From: Oscillospiraceae bacterium
Lineage (GTDB): Bacteria > Bacillota > Clostridia > Oscillospirales > Acutalibacteraceae
Assembly (NCBI GenBank): GCA_015065765.1
Contig: SVPP01000013.1
Location: 1-64,000, forward strand
Direction of reading: 5' to 3'
DNA: 64,000 nt
Shown here: one piece after another, positions 40,884 through 48,730 of the stretch
Position numbering within the stretch: position 1 is the stretch's first letter
How the letters are laid out: every line of letters starts with the position of its first letter
The notes under the pieces: generated by a model
Database searches by the model: none
What the model was told of the DNA's origin: nothing
What the model saw: the letters and a program-made list of their open reading frames with translations, nothing else
Program-made: the position numbers and the translations under genes

Positions 40884-42985
40884 TTTATTGAAATCCTTTC
40901 GCATGTGTAGCCGAGAAGTCTGTCACTGACGGAATCCGGCTGATGGCCGCCTACATAAAGCTCAATGCTTCCGTCAGGATCAACTCTCTTTCCGTCATCA
41001 AGAACGGCTTTAATCCAGTATCTGTCAATTTCCATTTCGATTGTCTTTGTTTCGCCTTTTTCAAGCTCTATGGGATTGACAGCACAAAGCTGGAAGTGAG
41101 GAGTAACAGTTCTTGAATCAGTGTATTTAGCATATGTCTGAACTTTTTCAATACCTTTTCGGTCACCTGTGTTTGTAACGTCAACGCTGAGCTTAATTGT
41201 ATTTTCATCAGCGGAAACGACTTTTGCATTACTGTAAGCAAATGTTGTGTAAGAAAGACCATAACCGAAGGGGAAGAGTGCCTCTCCGTCAATGTATCTG
41301 TAAGTTCTGCCGAGCATGCTGTAATCTGTGAAATCAGGGATATTGTGGTCGCCCTTGTAGATTGTAACAGGTAATTTACCGCAGGGTGAAATTTCACCTG
41401 CAAGAAGCTCTGCTGTTGCAAGACCGCCGAGAGCACCGGGATACCAGCCGTGGATAATTGCCTTAGCGTGCTTTGTTACCTTTTCACCAAGGTCGATTGA
41501 ACTTCCGCAAAGTAGAACAACAACAACGTTTTCACAAACATCACAAACTGCTTCAGCAAGCTTCTGCTGAGTTTTGGGAAGGTAAACGGTTTTTTTGTCA
41601 CCGCATGCAGTGTAATCGTTGTCAAAGCCTGTGTCTTCGCCCTCGATTGATTGGTCGAGACCGAGTGCAAGAACTGTGATGTCGGCTTCAGCAGCTGCAG
41701 CAGTACCGTCACTTATCATGTTTGCAAAACCTGACCAGTCATTAAGGTTTTCAAAGCAGTAGTTGCAACCTTTTTCAACTGTGATTCTTGCGTTTTCAAA
41801 CTTTCTGCGGATACCGTCAGCAATTGTAATATATTCGGAAGCGTAGCCGTTGTAGTTGCCTTCAAGTGCAGTTACAGAAAGAGCATTGGGGCCCACAACT
41901 GCAATTTTCTTCACAGCGTCTTTGTCAAGAGGAAGGAAATTGTCTTCGTTTTTAAGGAGAACGAGACACTGTTCTGCAGTTCTGAGGTTAAGGTCTCTGT
42001 GCTCTTTACAGTCGAGTAAGTCATAGCTGAGATCTGAGTAAGGTCTTACCTCTTCAAATTCGCCTAAAAGACAACGTATTGTGTAAAGTCTCTCACATGC
42101 AGCAGTGATGTCATCCTCGTCAATAAGATCCATTTCGTATGCTTCACCAAGGCTTGAGTATGTGTCACCGCAGTTAAGGTCACAAGAGCTCTTGAGAGCA
42201 AGTGCAGCGGCTTCGGCAGCACTTGAAGCACAGTTGTGGAATTTCCAGATGTCACCGAGAGCACCGCAGTCAGAAACTACATAGCCGTCAAAGTTCCAGT
42301 CTTTACGTAGAACCTGAGAAATAAGGTATGAGTGAGCACAGCAAGCTTCTCCGTTTGTGCGGTTGTAAGCACCCATAACGCCTGCAACTTTTCCTTCTTT
42401 TACTGTCTTTTCAAAAGCGGGAAGATATGTTTCGTAAAGGTCATGCATTGAAATCTGTGCGTCAAAGCCGTGTCTGTCTTTTTCAGGGCCTGAATGACCT
42501 GCGTAGTGCTTTGAACATGCAGTAGCCTTCATGAATTCGCCGTTACCCTGAATACCTTTGATGAAAGCCTTGCCGAGAACTGCTGTCAGGAAGGGGTCTT
42601 CACCGAAAGTTTCCTGACCGCGTCCCCATCTCGGGTCACGGACTATGTTAATATTAGGAGCCCAGAAAGTGATTCCCTTGAAAATATCAAAATCGCCGTA
42701 CTGGACGTGTTTGTTGAATTTGATTCTGCCCTCTGTAGAAATTACATCTGCAACTTCATTTACAAGGTCAGGGTTAAATGTTGCAGCCATAGCAATTGCA
42801 TGGGGGAAAACAGTTGCTGTACCTGCACGGGCAACACCATGAGAGCCTTCGTTCCACCAGTTGTAAGCGTTGATGCCAAGTCTTTCAATAGCAGGGGAGT
42901 TGAAAAGAAGCTGAGACATCTTTTCTTCGACTGTCATCTGTGCAACGATTGATTTTGCTTTTTCTCTTGCCTGAATTTTATCCAT
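40880..42985 (-). CDS. GH3 glycosidase, probably beta-xylosidase
   Basis: 701 residues. The GH3 N-terminal barrel shows WAPNINIVRDPRWGRGQETFG, KHYAGHSGPEKDRHGFDA and the nucleophile Asp in DGYVVSDCGALGD. The alpha/beta domain shows VAVVGPNAL and the C-terminal fibronectin-III-like domain starts after FGYGLSYTTFAYS. No signal peptide is present, so it acts on oligosaccharides inside the cell. The R-W-G-R-G-Q-E-T-x-G form and the place between xylA and xylB point to beta-xylosidase (perhaps with arabinosidase activity), but GH3 enzymes vary and activity is inferred. GGAGGATTTAGAAA precedes the ATG. Confidence 0.88.
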   Translation of the reverse strand: MDKIQAREKAKSIVAQMTVEEKMSQLLFNSPAIERLGINAYNWWNEGSHGVARAGTATVFPHAIAMAATFNPDLVNEVADVISTEGRIKFNKHVQYGDFDIFKGITFWAPNINIVRDPRWGRGQETFGEDPFLTAVLGKAFIKGIQGNGEFMKATACSKHYAGHSGPEKDRHGFDAQISMHDLYETYLPAFEKTVKEGKVAGVMGAYNRTNGEACCAHSYLISQVLRKDWNFDGYVVSDCGALGDIWKFHNCASSAAEAAALALKSSCDLNCGDTYSSLGEAYEMDLIDEDDITAACERLYTIRCLLGEFEEVRPYSDLSYDLLDCKEHRDLNLRTAEQCLVLLKNEDNFLPLDKDAVKKIAVVGPNALSVTALEGNYNGYASEYITIADGIRRKFENARITVEKGCNYCFENLNDWSGFANMISDGTAAAAEADITVLALGLDQSIEGEDTGFDNDYTACGDKKTVYLPKTQQKLAEAVCDVCENVVVVLLCGSSIDLGEKVTKHAKAIIHGWYPGALGGLATAELLAGEISPCGKLPVTIYKGDHNIPDFTDYSMLGRTYRYIDGEALFPFGYGLSYTTFAYSNAKVVSADENTIKLSVDVTNTGDRKGIEKVQTYAKYTDSRTVTPHFQLCAVNPIELEKGETKTIEMEIDRYWIKAVLDDGKRVDPDGSIELYVGGHQPDSVSDRLLGYTCERISIK

Positions 42986-43003
42986 TTTCTAAATCCTCCG
43001 AAA

Positions 43004-44314
43004 TCAGAACATTATACTGTTAAGAATGTTTTCAAGATATTCCTGACGGCCACTGGGAACTACCTCGAATTCACCGAGACCTTTTGCGTGTGCTTCAAGT
43101 TCTTCAATAGTAACTGTTTTGTCAGAAATCTTCTTGCCGATACCGCTTTCATAGCTTGCATATCTCATCTTTACGAACTCTTCAAGTCTGCCGTCTTCAA
43201 GAACTTTTGCAGCAAGTCTGAGACCGAGAGCAAAAGAATCCATACCTGCGATGTAAGAGTAAGCAATATCTTCAGGTGTATTTGAGCCACGGCGTGTTTT
43301 TGCATCAAAGTTAAGACCGCCGTTTGTGAAACCGCCTGCCTTGATAACTTCAAACATGCACATTGTTGTTTCGTAAACATTTGTGGGGAACTGGTCTGTA
43401 TCCCAACCAAGCTGTAAATCGCCCTGGTTTGCGTCGATTGAGCCAAATGCACCGTTGATTCTTGCAACTGCAAGCTCATGCTGGAATGTGTGGCCTGCAA
43501 GAGTTGCATGGTTAGCTTCGATGTTAAGCTTGAAATCTTTCATCAGATCATATTTCTGAAGGAAGCCGATAACTGTAGCAGCGTCGAAATCATACTGATG
43601 CTTTGTAGGCTCCTTCGGCTTGGGCTCAATGTAGAAATCACCCTTGAATCCGATTGAACGGGCATACTGAGAAGTAAGCTTCAGAAGGAATCCTAAGTTG
43701 TCAAGCTCTTTGCCCATATCTGTGTTGAGGAGTGTTTCGTATCCTTCTCTTCCGCCCCAGTAAACGTAGCCGTTACCGCCAAGCTTTACTGTAATTTCCA
43801 TAGCCTTTTTAATCTGAGCAGCAGCGTATGCAAATGCATCAGCTTCGGGAGAAGTGCCTGCACCGTGCATGTATCTGGGGTGATTGAAGCAGTTTGCAGT
43901 ACCCCAGAGAAGCTTTTTGTTGTTTTCTTTCATAAGCTTTTCAAGAAGCTCTGCAATTTCATCAAGATTTCTGTTGCTCTCTTCAAGAGTTTTTCCTTCG
44001 GGAGCGATGTCTCTGTCATGGAAGCAGAAATAGTCAATTGAAAGCTTGTTCATAAGCTCGAATGCTGCATAAGCTTTGTTTTTGTAGACTTCCATGGGAG
44101 TTTCTCCGCCAAAGGATTTGTCCATTGTGCCTCTGCCGAACATATCAGTACCTTCAGCGCACATTGTGTGCCAGTAAGAGAGAGCGAATTTCAGATGCTC
44201 TCTCATAGGTTTGCCGAGGATTACCTCATCAGGGTTGTAGTGACGGAAGGCAAGCATATTTTTGCTGTCCTTGCCTTCATATTTTATTACGGGGATTGTG
44301 GGGAAAAATTCCAT
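43004..44314 (-). CDS. xylA: Xylose isomerase
   Basis: 436 residues, a class II xylose isomerase. It carries [13 protein letters not shown], the histidine region [46 protein letters not shown] with metal-binding glutamate, [17 protein letters not shown] and [18 protein letters not shown]. It turns D-xylose into D-xylulose in the cytoplasm. TTTTAGGAGGTATTTTT precedes the ATG. It is the first gene of the operon xylA, GH3, xylB and is divergent from an AraC-type regulator that probably controls it. Confidence 0.97.
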   Translation of the reverse strand: MEFFPTIPVIKYEGKDSKNMLAFRHYNPDEVILGKPMREHLKFALSYWHTMCAEGTDMFGRGTMDKSFGGETPMEVYKNKAYAAFELMNKLSIDYFCFHDRDIAPEGKTLEESNRNLDEIAELLEKLMKENNKKLLWGTANCFNHPRYMHGAGTSPEADAFAYAAAQIKKAMEITVKLGGNGYVYWGGREGYETLLNTDMGKELDNLGFLLKLTSQYARSIGFKGDFYIEPKPKEPTKHQYDFDAATVIGFLQKYDLMKDFKLNIEANHATLAGHTFQHELAVARINGAFGSIDANQGDLQLGWDTDQFPTNVYETTMCMFEVIKAGGFTNGGLNFDAKTRRGSNTPEDIAYSYIAGMDSFALGLRLAAKVLEDGRLEEFVKMRYASYESGIGKKISDKTVTIEELEAHAKGLGEFEVVPSGRQEYLENILNSIMF

Positions 44315-44345
44315 AAAAATACCTCCTAAAATTATTTACATAAAA

Positions 44346-44455
44346 AGTATATCATAAAGGTATTGCATCTTCTCGACAAATACTGTATACTAATAGACAA
44401 AATTAGTCGTTTTAAATGAAATGAGCCGAAAAGGCTAAAACTTTTAGTCAAAATT
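44346..44455. promoter_or_regulatory. Divergent xylA / araC-type regulatory region
   Basis: For xylA a -10 TATACT is read on the minus strand at 44351-44346 without a good -35, as expected for an activator-dependent promoter. The inverted repeat ACTAAT-N7-ATTAGT spans 44389-44407. The 11-mer TAG(A/T)CAAAATT occurs twice in the same direction at 44394-44404 and 44445-44455, 51 bases apart, resembling direct half-sites of AraC-type regulators. A small hairpin AGCC/GGCT lies near 44424-44436. Confidence 0.5.
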
Positions 44456-44471
44456 TGTTATAGGTGATTTT

Positions 44472-45242
44472 ATGTTCTATGAATTGAAGCACCCTGTGAA
44501 CGTGGACTATTTTTCGGTGGAAAGGGGAGAGAATTTCTCTTTTCCGTCACACATCCACTATCATTTTGAAATAATCATGCTGACGAAAGGCGAAATGACC
44601 GTAACGGTTGGAGCGAATGAATATTTTCTCACACCGGGCAAGGCAATACTTGTTTTCCCCAATCAGATTCATTCTCTCACATCAGACGGCAACAGTAGCC
44701 ATATTCTTTGCGTGTTTACGCCCAAGCTTGTAAATCATTTCTTTAAGTCAAAGCAGCGTAATCTGCCAGTAAGCAATATTTTTGAAGTTCCGCCATATTG
44801 CATGGAGATGCTGTCAACACTCAATGAAAACGACAATCTCAGCAAGGTCAAAGGGCTACTTTATATGCTGTGCGGAGTTTTCGATGAACAGGCTACATAT
44901 TCAGACAGCAGGAATGATGAAAAAAGTCAGCTTCTCTATAAGATATTTTCATTTATCGACAATCATTTTCAGGATGATTGCTCACTTGAATCTCTCGCCA
45001 ACGAAATGTCTTACAGCTATGCTTACATCTCAAAATATTTCAAGCAGACGGTCGGTATGTCATATAATAGTTATGTGAATTACTACAGAATAAGTGAGGT
45101 CTGCTACAGGCTCGATAACACCGATTCAAGTATACTTGAAATCAGTGATGAATGTGGTTTTAAATCTCTTCGTTCAATGAACAGAAACTTCAAGAAGCAG
45201 ATGGAGATAACACCTCAGGAATACAGAAGGAAACAGAAGTGA
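44472..45242 (+). CDS. AraC-family transcription regulator with cupin sensor domain
   Basis: 256 residues. The N-terminal cupin-type sensor (FPSHIHYHFEIIMLTKGEM, FLTPGKAILVFPNQIHSL) is followed by the double helix-turn-helix AraC domain (SLESLANEMSYSYAYISKYF, and ILEISDECGFKSLRSMNRNF). Such proteins sense a sugar or sugar phosphate and usually activate a neighbouring operon. Divergence from xylA with putative half-sites between them makes it the likely xylose regulator. TAGGTGATTTT precedes the ATG. The ligand is inferred from context. Confidence 0.9.
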   Translation: MFYELKHPVNVDYFSVERGENFSFPSHIHYHFEIIMLTKGEMTVTVGANEYFLTPGKAILVFPNQIHSLTSDGNSSHILCVFTPKLVNHFFKSKQRNLPVSNIFEVPPYCMEMLSTLNENDNLSKVKGLLYMLCGVFDEQATYSDSRNDEKSQLLYKIFSFIDNHFQDDCSLESLANEMSYSYAYISKYFKQTVGMSYNSYVNYYRISEVCYRLDNTDSSILEISDECGFKSLRSMNRNFKKQMEITPQEYRRKQK

Positions 45243-45317
45243 TTATGTAAGTTTTCTTGACAAAATTATGTTTGCTTGGTATCATATTTTTACAAAGAAA
45301 TTTTCAGGTGATAGAAT

Positions 45318-46211
45318 ATGAAAGGAAAAAAAATATTGGCATTTTTTATTGCGGTTGTTATGCTCTTTTCGCTGACAGCGTGCAATGGAAATGAAGAGGA
45401 GAAAAATCCTCAGGAGCAGGTGACAAGTGAAGTCACAGAAGATGTTGTGAATAATGCTTCAGACGATGTTACGGAAGAAGTTTCAAATGAAACAGTAACT
45501 GAAGTGACAGATGAAACAACAACTGATACGGAACAAGAAGAAGTGACAGAACAAAAAAATGAAAAGCCTTCTGCTTCTGTAACGGGAAATTCTGCAGATA
45601 CTTCTCAGCTGTCAAAGAAACAGATTGCTGAGCTTTACAAAAACGCGGCAAAAAAATCTGACAGCAAAGTGAAGTCTGAACAGAAAATTGTGCTGAAGGA
45701 TATCTCAGTGAATAATGGTCAGTTTGAAGGTTTCTTCGATTTTATAATGCCTATAATGTCAAAACTTCTTGAAAAGAACTCAAAGGGTTTTGACGGTATC
45801 ACAGGCGGTTATAACAATCTGACAGCAGGTGATATTTCTTCGGCAAAAGTTTATAAATCAGGTAAAAATACTGCAGTTGAAATGGTGATGAAGGAGCAGA
45901 CTTCAGGTCCGAGTGATAATGCTCTCGAAGGAAGCGTAGGCCATGCAATTTCAGCAGTAGGGGATATCGGAGCTGTTGTGAAACAGCTTACTGACCTGGG
46001 ACTTCCCCTTGAACTTTCCGATAAGGATACAAAAATTCATTACACAAATCCCACCGTAAAAGTTCTGATAAATGAAGACGGCGAGATTGTAAACGGTACA
46101 TGGAAATATACCGTTGAGATAAGAATGGATAACTACAAAGCTTTCGGAAAACCGGTAGAGAACACATCGGTTGTTATGGATAACACAATTACCGTAAACG
46201 GTGGATTTTAA
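45318..46211 (+). CDS. Lipoprotein with Thr/Glu/Val-rich linker
   Basis: 297 residues. The signal (KKILAFFIAVVMLFSLTAC) has a good lipobox with the modified cysteine at about residue 22. A long acidic, Val/Thr-rich low-complexity linker (about residues 25-95) leads to a soluble domain with ISVNNGQFEGFFDFIMPI, SKGFDGITGGYNNLTAGD and WKYTVEIRMDNY. I do not recognise the fold with confidence; related proteins are usually unnamed lipoproteins in Clostridia. It stands alone between the xyl regulator and a convergent flavoprotein, with AGGTGATAGAAT as ribosome site. Confidence 0.75.
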   Translation: MKGKKILAFFIAVVMLFSLTACNGNEEEKNPQEQVTSEVTEDVVNNASDDVTEEVSNETVTEVTDETTTDTEQEEVTEQKNEKPSASVTGNSADTSQLSKKQIAELYKNAAKKSDSKVKSEQKIVLKDISVNNGQFEGFFDFIMPIMSKLLEKNSKGFDGITGGYNNLTAGDISSAKVYKSGKNTAVEMVMKEQTSGPSDNALEGSVGHAISAVGDIGAVVKQLTDLGLPLELSDKDTKIHYTNPTVKVLINEDGEIVNGTWKYTVEIRMDNYKAFGKPVENTSVVMDNTITVNGGF

Positions 46212-46217
46212 AGAGAA

Positions 46218-46254
46218 GAGCTGACTGATTTTTGTTTCAGTCAGCTCAGTTTTT
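46218..46254. terminator. Terminator between lipoprotein and flavoprotein genes
   Basis: The stem GAGCTGACTGA (46218-46228) / TCAGTCAGCTC (46237-46247) is followed by AGTTTTTTTATTT. It serves the plus-strand lipoprotein and perhaps the convergent gene. Confidence 0.9.
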
Positions 46255-47607
46255 TTATTTGTTTTCATCCATCTTTTTAAGTATCTGCTCATAGGGCATA
46301 AGCATGCCTTCATTCATTTTGTTTCCCATTTTTGAGAGGATTTTCTCACTGGAAAGCAAAGCACCTACGGCATACATTAAAAGTGATTTGCCTTTGTTCT
46401 TCTGTGGAAAATCATAAATTCCCTGTTTCTTGTAGAATTTGTGATCAGCCTTCATCATGCCTCGCATCTGGTAGATAAGGTCACGGAAAATCTTCATACC
46501 GCCCACACCCCAGAAATTCTGCGGTGCAGTGTGTTTGGTTTCAAGGGCAAAGGTGAGACTCTCAGCCAGCATATCAATTTCCTTGTCTGTGTCTGTTTCG
46601 TCGGTTGCAACACCTGAGAGGAAGTTTCCGCCAGTTTCGGCACGTGCTTCAACGACTGTTCTGACGTTGTTTTCTTCTGAGTATTCACCTGAAATAAGGT
46701 AGCCTACAGGCATTCCTACCGTAACAGTTCTGTGACCGTTGCAGAAGTTTCTGTCATCGTACATCTTGAATCGTGAACCCATAGAGTGGTCTGAGATTTT
46801 AAAAGCGTAAACAATAGCATCAGCTTTCTGAATATTTTCACGAAGGAAAGTGTCGAAACCATCTTTGTAAACGCATTTTTCACTGACAGCGCAACGGAAA
46901 CAACCGAGACATCCGCCCGCAAAAGGAAACTCTGAAATGTTGACAATGCGCGTGTCATATGCAAAAACATTTCTGAAACGCTCAATCATTTTGCTTAAGT
47001 TGGAATTTATGTCAGTTTCGTCTGTGAGGATGATTATATCCTTATCTTTTTTATGTTTTTTATTTTTTTCAGCAGCTGTTGCAGAAACCTGAGAATAACA
47101 ACCTTTTTTCCTCGGTGAGGATGTATAGATTTCCTTTTCGGTAGCCCAAAGAAACCTTTCGAAAAATTTTTCGGCATCTTCTCTTCCTTTTTCTGCCAGC
47201 AGGTCTTCCATGTCCGCAGAAAGTCCCCGGATGTAGCGCATACCCATATCAAGTGAATTTTCTTCTATATATTTGTGAGCAGTTATGTCGTAAAAATGCT
47301 TTGATGTAGAAATCTGAGTTGCATATTTGTCAGTGACATTCACGCTGTTTTCTTTCATCAGTTCAATAAATCTGTGTAGCTGTGCAGGAGCAAGAAAAGT
47401 ATAAACAGGGTAGGAGAAAAGAACTGCATCAGAAGTCTCAAGTAATTCCTTTGCTTTTGAAAAATCTTTCTCAAGAGCTTTGATTTTCTGTCCTGCATGA
47501 AGAACAGAAAACTCATGCTGAGGATATTTCTTTTCAAGATAAAGCACAGTCTGCAGAGTGATACTGTATTTTCCCTTAGGACTGCCGTTGATAACCGCTA
47601 TTTTCAT
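46255..47607 (-). CDS. Double flavodoxin-fold oxidoreductase
   Basis: 450 residues from the ATG at 47607, preceded by AAGGGTGTTGACT; the open frame further upstream lacks a site. The first half is an NADPH-dependent-FMN-reductase-like fold starting MKIAVINGSPKGKYSITLQT, with YPVYTFLAPAQLHRFIELM. The second half (from about residue 190) starts KDIIILTDETD and carries a cysteine group GGCLGCFRCAVSEKCVYKDG typical of iron-sulfur flavoproteins and related reductases. Two such domains in one chain could pass electrons between two flavins. The redox partner is unknown. It ends the minus-strand run that starts near malQ. Confidence 0.78.
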   Translation of the reverse strand: MKIAVINGSPKGKYSITLQTVLYLEKKYPQHEFSVLHAGQKIKALEKDFSKAKELLETSDAVLFSYPVYTFLAPAQLHRFIELMKENSVNVTDKYATQISTSKHFYDITAHKYIEENSLDMGMRYIRGLSADMEDLLAEKGREDAEKFFERFLWATEKEIYTSSPRKKGCYSQVSATAAEKNKKHKKDKDIIILTDETDINSNLSKMIERFRNVFAYDTRIVNISEFPFAGGCLGCFRCAVSEKCVYKDGFDTFLRENIQKADAIVYAFKISDHSMGSRFKMYDDRNFCNGHRTVTVGMPVGYLISGEYSEENNVRTVVEARAETGGNFLSGVATDETDTDKEIDMLAESLTFALETKHTAPQNFWGVGGMKIFRDLIYQMRGMMKADHKFYKKQGIYDFPQKNKGKSLLMYAVGALLSSEKILSKMGNKMNEGMLMPYEQILKKMDENK

Positions 47608-47753
47608 AGTCAACACCCTTTTTGTAAATAGTTCTGACATATTATAACATAAACAGACAAATAATTCAATGTGGGTAAAATAAAACGGAAGAGAGACACT
47701 GTCTTTCTTCCGTTTTACCATATTTTTATGAGGGATGAGTTGGTTTTTATCTG

Positions 47754-48671
47754 TCAGACGCTTGCAGGTGTCTTTTTTTCAATGCTTTTGCCGGCATCTT
47801 TTTTGTCAAGAAGTGATGTGAAATTGATTATGAATAATAAGGCATATGCAACCCACATGGGCAGATTTTCAATAAATGCACTTTTGCCTACAGTTACGAG
47901 CAGAATAAGCATGAGTATGAGTACGGCAACGAAGAACACAGTTGCAAATATGTATTTCTTTTCTTTTTGTTTTGACTTATGGAAAAGGAAAATGATAACG
48001 CCTGCAGCACCTAAAAATGCAAAGATAAGTGCAGTTGCCCAGTGTGACAGACAGCGTGCGGTCATAACAAGGTCAAGACCTGCAGAGGGCACATTGATTG
48101 TTACAAAAATAGAAGCACAGCCGAGAGATGTAACAATAACCCCTGTTTTACCTTTGTAGTTGTTTTTACGGTACATGTAAAGTGTGTTTGTGAAAATCGA
48201 GAGCGATGCAAGGATGCCCCAGATTTTAAAATGCCACGGATAACGTAGTCCCAGCATACTTGCAGTAACATCGGTCAGAATGTTGCCGAATTGTTCAGGG
48301 AAGCTCAAAAATCCGTACCATGTGATAAAAGCAAAACCTGCGATAAGGTTTGCCATACAAAAAACGGTAGTGCCTTTGGTGATTTTTTCTGCAAAAAGTA
48401 TCTTCCTGATAAAAACAGCATAGGAAAACAGAAGCAATGTTGAAATAATTACCCATGCCCAGTAAACTGCTGCGTTTGTATATAATGGCTGATGGAGCAT
48501 ACCATCAAATTTTGCCACAAAATCCGCAGCCGGTAAGAGATAATCTGCTTCTGTTGGGATAATGTACGGAAACTGATCCCAACGCATGAATACTGACATC
48601 CATAAGCCGTACACAAGAGCGATTGCACTGCATAAACCCATGTAAATTTTCATTATTCTTTTATCACTCAT
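47754..48671 (-). CDS. Polytopic membrane protein of unknown function
   Basis: 305 residues from the ATG at 48671, with AAGGGGTGG at good spacing; a GTG at 48683 lies within that site. I count about eight membrane helices (for example GLCSAIALVYGLWMSVF, AAVYWAWVIISTLLLFSYAV, IWGILASLSIFTNTLYMY, VFFVAVLILMLILLVTVG). A loop between helices 1 and 2 (FPYIIPTEADYLLPAADF) is likely extracellular. No transporter or enzyme motif is recognised. It lies between the rhamnosidase and the double flavodoxin protein on the same strand, and a functional link is not shown. Confidence 0.7.
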   Translation of the reverse strand: MSDKRIMKIYMGLCSAIALVYGLWMSVFMRWDQFPYIIPTEADYLLPAADFVAKFDGMLHQPLYTNAAVYWAWVIISTLLLFSYAVFIRKILFAEKITKGTTVFCMANLIAGFAFITWYGFLSFPEQFGNILTDVTASMLGLRYPWHFKIWGILASLSIFTNTLYMYRKNNYKGKTGVIVTSLGCASIFVTINVPSAGLDLVMTARCLSHWATALIFAFLGAAGVIIFLFHKSKQKEKKYIFATVFFVAVLILMLILLVTVGKSAFIENLPMWVAYALLFIINFTSLLDKKDAGKSIEKKTPASV

Positions 48672-48730
48672 AAATATAACCACCCCTTAGTTTGATTTTA
48701 TCACGAAAAAGTATTTGAATCAAGAAAAAG

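Noticed and set aside
44315..44471. Riboswitch or tRNA-like leader between xylA and the regulator
   Set aside because: Too short, with only one small stem; better explained as a promoter and operator region.
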